Notes: a model not told the origin generated them from the sequence alone. 64,000 bases of DNA from Odontocerum albicorne (GCA_949825065.1 OX463848.1:34439491-34503490); one strand, 5' to 3'; counted from the first letter of the stretch, positions 44,450 through 55,350 are shown. A program made the numbers and translations.

Positions 44450-45070
44450 TTACATAAAGTTAAAGGTCTCTGATATTTCAGTAGTGTTTTTTCAGATCAT
44501 GAAAGAATTACGAGAGATATACAATGGCGTGTAGCGATAGGAAACAAAGAAACATATATACTCGAACCACACAGTATCAAAATCAGCTAAGATGATAGTC
44601 TAAAACAGAATTTCAGTACCAACTTTGACGTATGGCAGTAAAATATGAATGTGGATAAATACTGAAACGAGTCGAATAAATGTTATAGAAATACGCACAC
44701 TGAGAAAAATAGGTGGGTGACAATGTATGACAGAATACGGCATTAAGGGATCAGGGATGAATGTGAACTTAAGGCTGATTAACCAAGATAATAAGTGTTT
44801 GGTCATATAAAACGAATGGACGAAGAAGGACTAAAAAAATAAACATGAAGTGCAAACATTAATGGAAGGCGTGGTAGAGGTAAACCATGGGAAGTATGGT
44901 TGGGTCAAGTGTATATTTTGGAAAATGTCAGAGAAATCGTAGGAGTTATATGAAAAGCTGTATGGATGAAGAAGAGGCGAAAGATGTGTGTCGCGATAGG
45001 AAAGTCTGACGCTCGTCCTCTCTGCCTACTTCAACAGTGAAACGACGTGATGGCATGTTGTATGTATTAG
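44450..45070 (+). mobile_element. LINE-alpha 3' fragment
   Basis: ATGAAAGAATTACGAGAGAT (44500), the TYGSK-like block near 44628, YDRIRH near 44730, the FGHIKRMDEE-like block near 44800, GRRGRG near 44865, and the terminal EEAKDVCRDR block then SAYFN near 44970-45035. Frame interrupted. Confidence 0.8.
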
Positions 45071-45870
45071 ATAGCATGATAATGTATATACCACAAAAAA
45101 TCTTATGTCAATCTGATATAATGGTGCAAGTAGTCAATTAGGTCTGAAAACGCCTATAAGCGTTCATATAAACTTTTGTTGAATGTTCAAAATGTCTATC
45201 GTCGTTATATTCCAAATTTCTTAGGGTGAATTAAAAAAAACAAATGAGCCACGGGTGGTGGATTTGCGGTACTGATAGGGTTTGTAAGGGTTAACATATA
45301 TGGCAATGAATTATCCAAGTTTTTTTTTTAACAGCACATTAATTATAAAATAAATTATCCAGCATTCAATATATAAACAACAAAATGTGACAAGTAATAC
45401 TATTTAAGGTAAAATCTTACATGTCAACCATTCATAATAATTAGAGAACTTACCATATTTCGATTGAGATTGTTTCAACATTGCAGAACATTTTTGAAAA
45501 TTAAACAATAATTTATTAAAAAAAAAGGGATAGTCTTCCACTCTTTATTTCACCAGATAAATAAAATTCAACGTTCCGTTCCCTTATTGAATCCGCAAGG
45601 GTGGCGAATATTTTGGACATGGTACAATTTTGATTTGAATTAATGTATTCTATAAATTTGAAACGGTTTTTAGGAATGATCTGTAGGAGAGTTTATATTG
45701 AAATATACTCATAGTTGGGCCTACCCATCTTGACTCGTGTTTTTTTTAATAATGTTATTTTTTGTACCTTTTGCTGGTTGAAAGGTTATAAAGTTTCTAG
45801 GTTGCTAAAACATTAAAAAATCTGAAAAACGTAAATTTAAAAAATACACGCCAATTTCACGTCTTGGTAG
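45071..45870. other. AT-rich unassigned sequence
   Basis: Nothing recognisable. Confidence 0.45.
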
Positions 45871-45874
45871 GAAG

Positions 45875-46370
45875 AGAAGAAACAACACCAGATTTTCCTA
45901 TAACGGCACATATCCGTCGCCTCTTCCACATAAATATACCTTCTCAAACAACTCCTACGATTTCTTTGACTTTCTACGTTTCCTTCTTGTAAAACATCGC
46001 GCACTTGATCTAACCATACTTTAACGAATCTTCCTCTACCCGACCTTCCACTCGCATTTGCACTATATATTTATTTTGTTAGTGTTTTTCGTTCATTCGT
46101 TCTATATGTCCAAACCATTTCAGAGTGATCTTCTCCATCTTACTTAACATATCAGCCTTAAATTCACATTCATCCCTTATCACTTCATTCCGTATTCTGT
46201 CAAAAATCGTGATCTCATATATGTATTATTCTCAGTGCACGCATTTCTACAGTATTTATTCAGCTCTTTTCAGTATTTTTTTACATCCACGTTTCACTCC
46301 CATACATCACAGTTGGCACTAAAATACTGCTGTGCACTATCTCCGAAGTTGGGTGCTCCTACACTCGAGT
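45875..46370 (-). mobile_element. LINE-alpha 3' fragment
   Basis: Minus strand. The 3' end sits near 45875 (AACACCAGATTTTCCTATAA is the complement of the SAYPD-like end). AATCTTCCTCTACCCGACCT complements the RGRPR block, CCAAACCATTTCAGAGTGAT complements WFGH, TTCATTCCGTATTCTGTC complements YDRIRNE, and CGTTTCACTCCCATACATCA complements YGSET. Confidence 0.82.
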
Positions 46371-46784
46371 GCTCGGGTTCGTTTTCAAATTTTTATACTT
46401 AAAGAGAATCCTTATTAAAATTGAAAATAAAAAAAATATAAACTTTTTGATACTTTAATTGGCTTGGAGGAGGGATGGATTATTCTAATTTTGAAGTTAG
46501 GTACCACCTTTCTTTTCTTTTTTTTTAAATTTATTTATGTATGTTTTCGCAAGACCACGGCGTATATTGGCCATCATACTACAATAGATTCATCATCTCT
46601 CCTAAGACAGCTGACTTTCACCGTAAAATTCACACAAACAATCCTAATCAGGAAAAAAATACGTTTGCACAATTTCGAGGAAATATCTAAAAGCTGGACA
46701 TATTTACATCAAACTCAATCCATACAAACAAACCCAAATGTAAATATTTAACATCAATATAATTGTCCCTGCTCCGCGGCCTGA
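46371..46784. other. Unassigned sequence
   Basis: A 95-codon plus frame at 46464-46751 has no recognised features; it might be a decayed LINE segment. Confidence 0.35.
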
Positions 46785-47300
46785 CTTTATTTTCATTAAC
46801 AATTATAAACAAAGACAAACAGTTGTACTTTATTTTTATTGACAATTATGAACTTTATCTTATAAGCTAATTTTCAAGTCTCTCGCATTATAAGATGTGT
46901 TGACTTTTACATTTTTCACTTCATCCAATACCTCCTTAAAAAATACTTCAGAATAAACATTAAAAATAATTGGAGAAATAATTCATCCTTGCCGAATTCC
47001 ACGATATATCAAATACAATTGATTAAAAGTTATGTTTGTCATCACAATGGCTTCAGAATAAACGTTAAAAAATATAAGAGAGATAATTCATCTTTGTCGA
47101 ACTATACGATATATCAAATACAATTAATTAAATGGTATGTTTGTCATCACAATGGCTTCAGAATAAACATTAAAAATAATAAGATACTTACATAATTTAT
47201 CTTTGTCAAACTCCACAAAACATCAAATACAATTAATGTTATGTTTACCATCTCAATTGTCAAACGCCTTGAATGTGATGGCAAATGTACTTATTTTTGA
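46785..47300 (-). mobile_element. LINE reverse transcriptase core fragment with internal ~113-bp tandem duplication
   Basis: The minus strand reads FKAFDN near 47250 (motif A, with catalytic Asp) and RGIRQG then IISPIIFNVYSE near 46955-47005 (motif B region). The segment between motifs A and B is present about 2.5 times (TCACAATGGCTTCAGAATAA at 47043 and 47150, and a third partial TTCAGAATAAACATT at 46948). Motif C (Y-A-D-D) is not found. This could be the upstream part of LINE-alpha or of another family. Confidence 0.72.
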
Positions 47301-47469
47301 CTGATCCAAAACAAATATTTCATATTTAAATCATGTCCAGATACATGACGGTGCGTTGGATAAAACAACAGTTTATCTAATATTAAGGTCAAACTGTGGT
47401 GTTTTTTGTATCATATTTTCGTCGTATTAATTTTTGATAAATGCTTCATTGTCTCTCTATTCTAGCGAC

Positions 47470-47645
47470 GAAGCAGAGCCGTTTTAAATAAATCATAATA
47501 GCAAAGCAAGAGTCCGCCATCGCGCCAACCCCATATGGCAGCTCTTGAGGCCATAGACACTTTATGGCTAATTCATTTCCACCTCTTTGGTATTCCCCGG
47601 CCGTAGCTTCCTCCGCTTTTCCCCTAGTTTCTTTCTATTTTCTTA
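47470..47645. promoter_or_regulatory. Candidate conserved non-coding block
   Basis: AGAGTCCGCCATCGCGCCAA, CCCCATATGGCAGCTCTTGA, GGCCATAGACACTTTATGGC and CCCCGGCCGTAGCTTCC stand out from AT-rich flanks. A short inverted pair (CCATA/TATGG) lies in the middle. No frame of note. Confidence 0.25.
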
Positions 47646-47999
47646 CCCATACCGAAAGCATTCATCTGACTCTTTCAACTTATAGGGCTACCATCGTTAC
47701 TCACGTTTTGGAACTGTCAAAATCTAAAAAAATACAATTATATCACACTTTATCGTACATCCCTCAACAGAGAAAGTTATATATCGTCAATTTAAAAAAA
47801 TGTTCTTGATTGTACTGCTACCTATTCATATCTCGTCGAAAATGTTCAGCAATTCACCAGACCGAGACTTTTTTTATTACTTGGTTCATCTAGCAGGCTT
47901 ATTGATATGCAATATTATTTTCCAACCAAACTGCTCATCTTAAATACGGTAAGTTGTTTTGATATTTATAAAAAAAATCATTCAAATTCAAGTACAACA
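47646..47999. other. Unassigned sequence
   Basis: Nothing recognisable. Confidence 0.4.
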
Positions 48000-48606
48000 A
48001 TGACTAAAATCTAAACAATAATGTAACTAGAGGAAAGGAATTCGTAAGGTTATTCAAGAATAACAAAGGAAGAATTTAGGAGGAAAGGATATTTTGAGCA
48101 ATGTTCTATATTTTTTTATATTCTCTCTTAAATATTTATATAATATTCTCTCTTAAACGTAAATAAGGATGGTGCACATATGATAACTCTTGTAAGTCCT
48201 TTCCATAGTCACACCGAGAGAACCGCAAATGAAAATATGTAAAATGAGGTGTGGTATTTTGGTAAAAAAACGAGTCTCTCATTACCTGATCGAAAAGAAC
48301 GTCAGTATTTTGAAAGAAACTGAAATTTTTCACGAAAACGGGAAAGAAAATTGAGATTAAAAGTTCTCAAAATAATATCGACGGAATGTCTCTGACACAT
48401 TATCGTGCTTCCTAAAGTTGAATGTGAATTGGATGCAAATGCTTTGGAGTCTCTCCAATTTATACAACATCTCCTCGCTGGTATCCAAAGAGGATAAGTC
48501 ACCGTAATTAAGTAATGGAAGCATGAAACTATTAAAATAATGTAGAGGCAAATGTCTTGCGACTAAACCTGGATGCATAATTACGCCAACTAAAATTTTT
48601 ATCACT
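48000..48606 (-). mobile_element. Jockey/I-group LINE ORF2 C-terminal fragment
   Basis: The minus strand from 48605 reads HYFNSFMLPLLNYGDLSSLD, then EEMLYKLERLQSICIQFTFN, then FRKHDNVSE. After frame breaks it reads AVLSVSLWKGL near 48220. The order L-P-L-L-x-Y-G-D, L-Q-x-x-Q-x-x-C-I-x-F, R-K-x-D-x-V-S and S-L-W-x-x-L is that of the region downstream of the polymerase in insect Jockey-like elements. Confidence 0.82.
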
Positions 48607-49325
48607 TAGTATTCTCCAATTTTTTATTGCCCATATAAAAAAAATAAGAATTCAAAGCGATAACATCTAACTACGCGAGAAGCATCTGTGTTACTCTGTG
48701 GTATCATCTATAAATTGTTTTCTCTCTATTTTCTAAATATTTTTTACACGTAAGAAGAAATAATTAGTAGTTTTGTATTATTTAAAAAAAAACGTATTTT
48801 CAAAAAGGAATAAATCTCAGAGCTCTAACAACAAAAGACAACTTTCAATTTTTACCAGCAATTTTGACAGTTATGGGCTCGCGATTTTCAGTAATTATTT
48901 TGTGTATATTAGTAATTATTTTGTAATTATTTTGTGTATATTATAATTATTTTGTGTATATTAGTCTTAGTCTTAAAAGCCTTTCTCAATTCCGTGCTCG
49001 GGGAGGTAAAGGGCGTGTATCCTTTTTAATATATTAATTCACCAAGTGATACTGTTTAGATTTGCTCCGGATACATAGTGAATGTTTGTGTTTATATACT
49101 TAATATACTCATATGTCATTTTCCTTGCCCTGTGATGTCACACCGTAAATCCGGTGTGTAGTCGCCGGAGATCATTTCCCTTTGGGTAGTTCGTTCTATG
49201 GCACTAAGTGACGTTGTACTCATAACAAATAAAGAAAATTTCATCTATGATAGTGTAGATCGCTTTGGTCTAATTTTGTATCCCAAACAGCGTAGACGGT
49301 GTTCGGATCAAACTGAGCAAAGAAA
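48607..49325. other. Unassigned, with a short tandem repeat at 48892-48963
   Basis: AATTATTTTGTGTATATTA(G) is repeated three to four times. 49125-49215 is more complex (CACACCGTAAATCCGGTGTG inverted repeat at 49140-49159) without a gene. Confidence 0.45.
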
Positions 49326-49327
49326 GC

Positions 49328-49400
49328 ATCCATGGCCTAATTGATAAGAGGTCTTACAAGTTGGAGTAGCAGATTTGATTCCCGTTTGTACCAGTCTCTT
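49328..49400 (+). mobile_element. tRNA-like SINE head fragment
   Basis: CATGGCCTAATTGATAAGAG and GCAGATTTGATTCCCGTTTG match A- and B-box positions of a SINE-A-like head. The body is absent. Confidence 0.5.
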
Positions 49401-49675
49401 TTCCCTTTTTTAATTTATTAATTTATATAGTATTCTTCGAAAAATCCGAATCGATGACGCAAACATGTTGAAGAGCATCAATTTGGCTGGGAAAAGAATT
49501 TGGTATTCGACCTCAGTAATCGAGCCTTCAGGTTATAAACCACTGAGTAAGTAGATAAATAACACCTACTACACAGTTCATCATCGTACATGCCGATCAA
49601 TTGAAACTTGGATCTTCTTCCAATCACAGCATGATATTCGATTTTCTATTTGCTCACTAAAGGAAAACAACTTGC

Positions 49676-49772
49676 TCACTATAAACCAATACACACAGGC
49701 ATATTTTATTCATACGAGGACTAACAATCATATGTATAGAAAACAAATTCAATCACGAGGGATAGTCCAACA
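49676..49772 (+). repeat. Interspersed repeat family F, copy 2
   Basis: ACTATAAACCAATACACACA and ATCACGAGGGATAGTCCAAC match 8645-8735. Confidence 0.6.
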
Positions 49773-49859
49773 TATGTATGTGATTAGTTCAGTTCGATTC
49801 CACCACTCACGCTATTCTAGGGGACAAAATAAATTTCCATCCAGCGTGATCTACATTAG

Positions 49860-50800
49860 AAGATCGAAAAATTGGAGTATGTTGAGAAATTCTGTTATGA
49901 AGGTAGTATTTTCTCAAATGATGGAAATGTTAAGAGGGATGTCGAATAGCGTGTATTAGTAGAAAAAAAATTGGAGTATGTTGAGAAATTCTGTTATTAA
50001 GGTAGTATTTTCTCAAATGATGGAAATGTTAAGAGGGATGTCGAATAGCGTGTATTAGTAGAAAAAAAAAATTGGAGTATGTTGAGAAATTCTGTTATTA
50101 AGGTAGTATTTTCTCAAATGATGGAAATGTTAAGAGGGATGTCGAATAGCGTGTATTAGTAGAAAAAAAAATTGGAGTATGTTGAGAAATTCTGTTATTA
50201 AGGTAGTATTTTCTCAAATGATGGAAATGTTAAGAGGGATGTCGAATAGCGTGTATTAGTAGAAAAAAAATCAATAGGGCACTAAAACATTTATATTTGA
50301 ACCGGATAGTACCTATCAGAAAATCTGTTAAAGTGGTAGTCTATAATAGTATTTTGTTGTCAACTTTGTTATATGGGAGTGGAACGTAGACCTGGAAAAA
50401 GGCTGAGAGGAACCGAATAAATACTGTAGAAATGCTTGCTTTTAGAATAATACGTGGAGTGATAATATATGACAGAATACGGAATGAAGTGATTAGGGAT
50501 GAATGTGCACTTAAGACTGATTTGTTGAGTAAGATGAAGAGGAGCACGCTGGTGGTTTGGGAATGTAGAATGAATGACTGAAAAAAAAATCTAACAAAAC
50601 TGATACATATAGTGCAATGCAAATGTGAGTTGAAGGCGTGTGAGAGGAAGACTAAGGAAAGTATGAATGGGTCTAGGAAGAAAATGTGTAGATATGGAAA
50701 ATGCTAAGGATGTGTGTCGATATAGGATAGCCTGGCACTATGTCTTTACTGCCTACCTCGATAGAGAGATGGCAAGATGGTATACATGTAAAGGACACTT
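49860..50800 (+). mobile_element. LINE-alpha 3' fragment with ~100-bp internal tandem array
   Basis: The array (49871-50270) is followed by the LLYGSGT-like block near 50365, YDRIRNEVIRDEC near 50470, WWFGNVE-like near 50553, GRRGRG-like near 50640, and EDVCRYRIAWHYV then TAYLDRE near 50705-50770. It is one of the best-preserved copies, but frameshifted. Its end lies about 50 bases upstream of the RING exon. Confidence 0.85.
49871..50270. repeat. ~100-bp tandem array, 4 copies, within LINE-alpha
   Basis: ATTGGAGTATGTTGAGAAAT starts at 49871, 49970, 50071 and 50171. Copies are nearly identical apart from A-run length and one base (ATGAAGG or ATTAAGG). The A run at each junction may have seeded slippage. 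Confidence 0.97.
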
Positions 50801-50848
50801 AACGGTCGTTTATTGTGTAAATAAATTAATTAATTCATATTTTTTCAG

Positions 50849-51241
50849 GCGAAAGCAAGTCCTGTAAGTCAGGTGGAAAATGCGCCTTCAATATTAGAAT
50901 CAAATCAAGAATCACAAGAAAATTTAAGGCCACCCCCTAAATTGAGGAGAGAAAGGAAGATACTTGACTTTAAAAGTCTTTACGGCTTTGATTGTCCTAT
51001 TTGCCTTATGCCCATTAATGGTAACATTGTTGCCTCACCAAAAGGCTGTAAACATATTTTCTGTCTAAAATGTCTGTTAAGGTGGACGAGAGTAAATAAT
51101 CGCTGCCCTTTAGATAGAAAAAAGTACAGACAAATCGTCACAAGGAACCGGATTGATGGACACATTGTCAGGAAAATTAATATATCAACGAATCGACGCT
51201 TTAGAATGCCACACCATTCGGACAATCTACGATTTACTTAA
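50849..51241 (+). CDS. Terminal exon of a RING-finger (C3HC3D) protein, PHRF1/SCAF11-like RING
   Basis: A splice acceptor (TATTTTTTCAG, ending 50848) opens a phase-0 exon of 130 codons that ends in a TAA stop at 51239-51241. There is no in-frame ATG before the RING, so this is the last exon of a spliced gene, or a captured exon. Counted from the GTG codon at 50873, zinc ligands are C41, C44, C59, H61, C64, C67, C78 and D81: CPIC, then CKHIFCLKC, then CPLD. Aspartate as eighth ligand and the following DR...I...R..G.I..KI pattern are shared with PHRF1 and SCAF11 RINGs. Such RINGs act as E3 ubiquitin ligase modules; activity here is inference. The protein ends about 40 residues after the RING with a basic tail and no PHD finger. 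An acidic/Ser-rich then basic stretch (PPPKLRRERK) precedes it. The intron immediately upstream is filled by a LINE-alpha fragment. Confidence 0.85.
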   Translation, partial: AKASPVSQVENAPSILESNQESQENLRPPPKLRRERKILDFKSLYGFDCPICLMPINGNIVASPKGCKHIFCLKCLLRWTRVNNRCPLDRKKYRQIVTRNRIDGHIVRKINISTNRRFRMPHHSDNLRFT

Positions 51242-51585
51242 GGTGATTTATTTATGTTGTTATGCCTTGACTTATTATTTTTTGCTTTGACACTATTTCT
51301 TCCAGCCTACCATGCTCTGTTTCAAAATTAAAGGCTTGTCCGGAAAGTAATTTCCTACCAACACACTATGTATTGTCATTTTTGCTACGAGGCTACGGTG
51401 AACCCCGGCGCCCTGGGGCATTGCGATCAATTCCTAGGGGCGCCACGTAATCATAATTCAATGTGTTGATGCACGATCACAATCCCGCAAACCATTTTAT
51501 TTATATCCCTTTATATTCCAATTTATAGACACAAACGTCTCACAGTTGTAATGTTTATATTATGACTGCAATTTTCGTACCGAAT
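51242..51585. other. 3' flank of the RING exon; possible 3' UTR
   Basis: An ATTAAA (51330-51335) could serve as polyadenylation signal. Directly after it, GGCTTGTCCGGAAAGTAATT resembles a mariner-type terminal repeat, and 51390-51450 is a GC-richer block (CCCCGGCGCCCTGGGGCATT). No partner terminus is found. Confidence 0.35.
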
Positions 51586-51589
51586 TTTA

Positions 51590-51805
51590 TTCGAAGGCGT
51601 GGTAGAGAAACACCAAGGAAATATGACATGGTTGACTCAAGTGAATGTTAGTTTGAAAAAATGAAACATAAAATGTTAACAAAATCATAGGAATTGTAAA
51701 GAGAAAGTGTATGAATGTAGAACATGCGAAGAATGTGTGTCAATATAGGAAATACCGGTGCTCTGTCTTCTGCCTACCCTGACAAGGAAATAACGTGACG
51801 TATTT
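51590..51805 (+). mobile_element. LINE-alpha 3' terminal fragment
   Basis: RRRGRET-like block near 51590, then VKRKCMNVEHAKNVC-like near 51695-51735, then SAYPDKE-like near 51767-51790. It repeats the last third of the copy at 49860-50800 on the other side of the RING exon. Confidence 0.75.
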
Positions 51806-51942
51806 ATGTGTATTTATTTACTCGTATATTTGCCACTTCTTATGAGAAAAAAAATAAAAGCAGAACGCACGTTTGGTCATCGTCTAAAAAAATAAGAAAC
51901 TGTACATAATATTGATGTCTGTCAAATTTATTCAACAAACCA

Positions 51943-52090
51943 AATATTGTAATTTGTTTGGTCAACTACTAAGGAATTTAATTTGTTTAGTCAACCACTG
52001 AGGAATGTAATTTGTTTGGTCAACTACTGAGGAATGTAATTAGTTTAGTCAACCACTGAGGAATGTAATTGGTTTAGTCAAACACTTTAG
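51943..52090. repeat. 29-bp tandem array, about 5 copies
   Basis: GTCAAC(T/C)ACTGAGGAATGTAA-type units step by 29 bp (51961, 51990, 52019, 52048, 52077). Confidence 0.95.
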
Positions 52091-52130
52091 GACCAATTAC
52101 AATGTCTTTAAACCTCCTTAACTATAAATA
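52091..52130. repeat. Fold-back family G end fragment
   Basis: ACAATGTCTTTAAACCTC then CTTAACTATAAA matches the right edge of the element at 32565-33065 (33020-33062). Confidence 0.65.
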
Positions 52131-52179
52131 ATACAAACCAAATATTGTATTATTTTTGCTGATAACTAAAGGTCTTCTT

Positions 52180-52645
52180 CTTCAGTTTCAATCCAGGGGA
52201 TTGGTTAGCAGCAAAGCTCTACATCTCCTCTTCCACTCCGCTCGGTCTTCAGCGATCCTCTTGAGCTCTATATAGGAAGTGCAGTCCATATCGTGGCATA
52301 TTTACTCCAGATACTCTCGGCAAGGACGCCCTCAGCCAATCGATCCCTCAATCATTCCATCCAGTATATTATGCAGTAGATCTTCATGTCGCAGCATATG
52401 ACCCATCCATTCTGCACGCCTTTTCGATATGGTGTTTAACAGGTGCCTGGTTTCTTCGATCCTGCTGAGAACCTCATTTGTAATGTGGTGGTATCTCCAG
52501 GAAATTCTTAGGATTCGTCCATAGGTCCACATCTCGAAGGCTTCTAATCTTTTTCGATTCCTTTCGCCCATGCACCATGTCTCGCAACCATACATAAAAA
52601 TACTCCACACATATGTTTTGACCAACTAAAGGTACGAACTCTTAA
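52180..52645 (-). mobile_element. LINE ORF2 C-terminal fragment (family gamma)
   Basis: The 97-codon minus frame from 52625 reads VKTYVWSIFMYGCETWCMGE, RKRLEAFEMWTYGRILRISW, ISKRRAEWMGHMLRHEDLLH and ILDGMIEGSIG. After one break it reads IELKRIAEDRAEWKRRCRAL and a stop near 52195, followed by a GAAGAAGAAG tail. The order (YGCETW, W-x-G-H-x-L-R-H, I-E-G, D-R-x-x-W-K) is typical of RTE/CR1-like insect ORF2 ends. Only one or two lesions are visible, so it is relatively young. Confidence 0.9.
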
Positions 52646-52934
52646 AACAACATCAGATATTTCTAAACAAACCCAATCGGACTTTGTTTGTTAACAATTT
52701 AGCGATCATTTCAAAATTAGTATATATTACTTTATACAAACAACTCTCCCGAAAACAGAATATATGGTAGATACAACACATTGGAAGATCATCTACAGAG
52801 ATTTTCTTTGCAGTTCGTCTTTTTAAGCTTTGAAAATTTAACAATCGATCTATTAGTCAAGAGCACTCTTCCTCGGGACTCGTACCCATTATTATAGACT
52901 GATTAAAAATATTACAAAATAAATATTTCATTTA
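52646..52934. other. Unassigned sequence with a SINE-B scrap
   Basis: ACTCGTACCCATTATTATAG and GACTGATTAAAAATATTACA (52879-52917) match the SINE-B T-arm region reversed. The rest is unassigned. Confidence 0.4.
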
Positions 52935-53110
52935 TTTATTTTACACATGACAAGAAATATTATATACATAATTTGCGAAAAAACAACAGGTAATTTAATT
53001 TGGACACAATTTTAATGGATCTGGGTATGTTGCCTTTCGTTTGTCGTGTCCCTAATAAACTAGGATTTTGCCTGTATCTCACTGAGGACATAAAGCATGA
53101 AAAAATAAAT
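52935..53110. repeat. Interspersed repeat family C, copy 3
   Basis: ACATGACAAGAAATATTATA, ACAACAGGTAATTTAATTTG, GATCTGGGTATGTTGCC and TGTCCCTAATAAACTAGG, same orientation as 7885-8070. Confidence 0.75.
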
Positions 53111-53259
53111 CGATACTTCTTTCCGATTTTTGATTATACTAGAATTAAACCCCGCTGCACATTCTCATCAACCTGACAAACAGTGACACTTAATTACGTA
53201 TGTATACATCACGCGAAATCAAACTCCTCACACTTCATCATATACATCAGTTGAGAGTA

Positions 53260-53460
53260 AAGACAGGAAGGCAGTGGCTGCAGCCAGTAGATTAAGTACT
53301 TCCTCGCTTCTACATATGGTCAGGAAAACAAATTTGGCAAGAAAACCGTACAAATTTTACCAAAAGAAGACGAACTATGAAGAAACATTTCTAGATCTTT
53401 CGATATGTAATAGTAACACATTTGACTTTAGGTGTAGTTTAGTGTAAGCTATGGTTCAAA
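53260..53460 (-). mobile_element. SINE-B 5' part
   Basis: GGCAGTGGCTGCAGCCAGTA, AAGAAGACGAACTATGAAGA, TAGATCTTTCGATATGTAAT and CTTTAGGTGTAGTTTAGTGT match the reversed SINE-B 5' half. Confidence 0.7.
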
Positions 53461-53915
53461 AAAATATCAAAAAATAACGCTGGGTACATTGAAATAGTTA
53501 ACAATTATATCAATTTGGGTATAAATAACGGATGTCATATAATTGATCAGATCTCTATCTCTAGTATCAGCTGGTTCGCCTTTTCAGAACGCCCGTCGCG
53601 CACGATAGACTTCCTTATACAGGCAACATATATTTATTGAACTGTTTCTTTTCTTTTGTTTCTAGATTCTTCCGTAATGTTTTTCTAAAACAATTGGATG
53701 AAGGGACTGAGGTGAATATATGATATATTTTGGATGTCAATTTAAATTTGACTTGGTAACAAGAAATAGATACATGTTTCAAAAATCTTGATGGGATTTA
53801 AATTTTGTGTAATAAGTTTTATTTCATATAGGTATACAATGATCCTATAATTAGTATTTTGTTATGTCAAATTATTTTTGATGAGTTTATTTTTATTATA
53901 TATTTGTATAAACTT
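53461..53915. other. AT-rich unassigned sequence
   Basis: Nothing recognisable. Confidence 0.4.
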
Positions 53916-53919
53916 AAGT

Positions 53920-54785
53920 GTTTTTTTCTTATTAATCTTTACAATGTACTCGTACATCAATATTATTATCGCACACCGATGTAGTTCTTAATTTGGATTT
54001 TCGTATATTTTTGATTAACGGAAGCCAGGTACACCAACATTGTTAATATAGGTATACCAAGCACACCAATATCGTTATCATATGGTATGTGTTTTTTCTT
54101 ATTAATATTTACACTATAGATCAATATTATTATCGCACACCAATGTAGTTTTTAATTCGGATTTTCGTATGTTTTTGATTAACGGAAGCCAGGTACACCA
54201 ACATTGTTAATATAGATATACCAAGCACACCAATATCGTTAATATATGGTATGTGTTTTTTTTTCTTATTAATCTTTATACTATACATCAATATTATTAT
54301 CGCACACCAATGTAGTTCTTAATTCGGATTTTCGTATGTTTTTGATTAACGGAAGCCAGGTACACCAATATTGTTAATATATACCAAGGACACCAATATT
54401 GTTAATATATACAATGCACACCAATATTTTTAATGCACACCAATAACATCAATATTTTTAATGAGCACCAGATACAAGGTGTATGAATTTTATCAATTTA
54501 CATTTTGTTTATTATTATTATGAATATTAATTTCGTACACCATTTTTGTTAATGTGCACCACGTACGAGCTACATGATTGTTGTCATGTACACCAAGTGC
54601 AAGATACAGAATTGTTTTGAATGTCACTTGGTACACCAATTAATTTAATGTAAACTAGGTACGAGGTACACTTATATTGATAATACACAGCAGGTAAAGC
54701 AGTGCTGTTAATGTACAATTGATACACCTGGTACAAGGTACCACATTGTTGTTAATGTACATCAAATACTAGGTACACCAATGTT
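53920..54785. repeat. ~165-bp tandem repeat (about 2.9 copies) grading into an ACACCAAT minisatellite
   Basis: TTTTTTCTTATTAAT(C/A)TTTAC starts near 53923, 54089 and 54253. Each unit includes ATTATTATCGCACACC and TTGATTAACGGAAGCCAGGT. From 54360 the sequence dissolves into short units of GTACACCAATATTGTTAAT and variants (CACCAGATACAAGG, CACCTGGTACAAGG). Confidence 0.9.
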
Positions 54786-55010
54786 TTAAATGTTACCAAG
54801 TACACCGATGAACTCATTTTCAAAGAAATAGGGGCCGATAACCCTTTCAGCCATAACACCGCACCAAACCATGCATTTTTGGAGATGCAATTGATGCTGA
54901 TGTAATTCCCTGGGATTATCAGTACCGCAAAATCTACAGTTTTGTTTGTTGATGTACCCGTTTAAATGAAAATGGGCCTCATAATTCATTATCAAGTCGT
55001 TCAAAAAGTT
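54786..55010 (-). mobile_element. Tc1/mariner-superfamily transposase fragment
   Basis: The minus frame of 72 codons reads NYEAHFHLNGYINKQNCRF, NPRELHQHQLH, then VWCGVMAERVIGPYFFEN. The E-A-H-F-H-L-N-G-Y and V-W-C-G motifs mark the catalytic core of IS630/Tc1/mariner transposases. The residue expected to be the catalytic Asp (before EAHFHLNG) reads Tyr, so this copy is inactive. No terminal repeats remain; it sits inside the minisatellite. Confidence 0.82.
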
Positions 55011-55124
55011 GTTATATCTGGCTAGGTGTTGAAATCAAATGGCGTACTGCAAGCTCTGCTGAGTATCTTAGGGTAGTAAAGCTTATTTTAATATCCAAAA
55101 AATACTCTCTTCTCCCTGGCTCCA

Positions 55125-55350
55125 TCCCAACTCATTGTCTGCGAAGACTGTCGGGGTCAGCTCTCCTCGTCCTTAGGTTGTATGCTCTTCTGTACCGGAC
55201 TACGCCCCCCAGGCCGTGCTTCTGCATCAGGTTATCTTTTAGCACCACCCCTGAATTCTTTGGTCTTCCTCTGGTTGTTATACGAGAAAGATCCATGGAG
55301 ATTGCCTGGTTCACAATGTGATTGGGCGCTCTGCGTCCAACGTGCCCATA
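55125..55350 (-). mobile_element. LINE ORF2 C-terminal fragment (family delta), minus copy
   Basis: The minus frame has LRWYGHVGRRAPNHIVNQAI, TTRGRPKNSG and YNLRTRRADPDSLRRQ. W-Y-G-H-V, G-R-P-K and A-D-P are typical ORF2 C-terminal landmarks. Confidence 0.8.

Noticed and set aside
51336..51450. Full mariner element starting at GGCTTGTCCGGAAAGTAA
   Set aside because: One terminus-like string only; no partner terminus or transposase sequence was found downstream.
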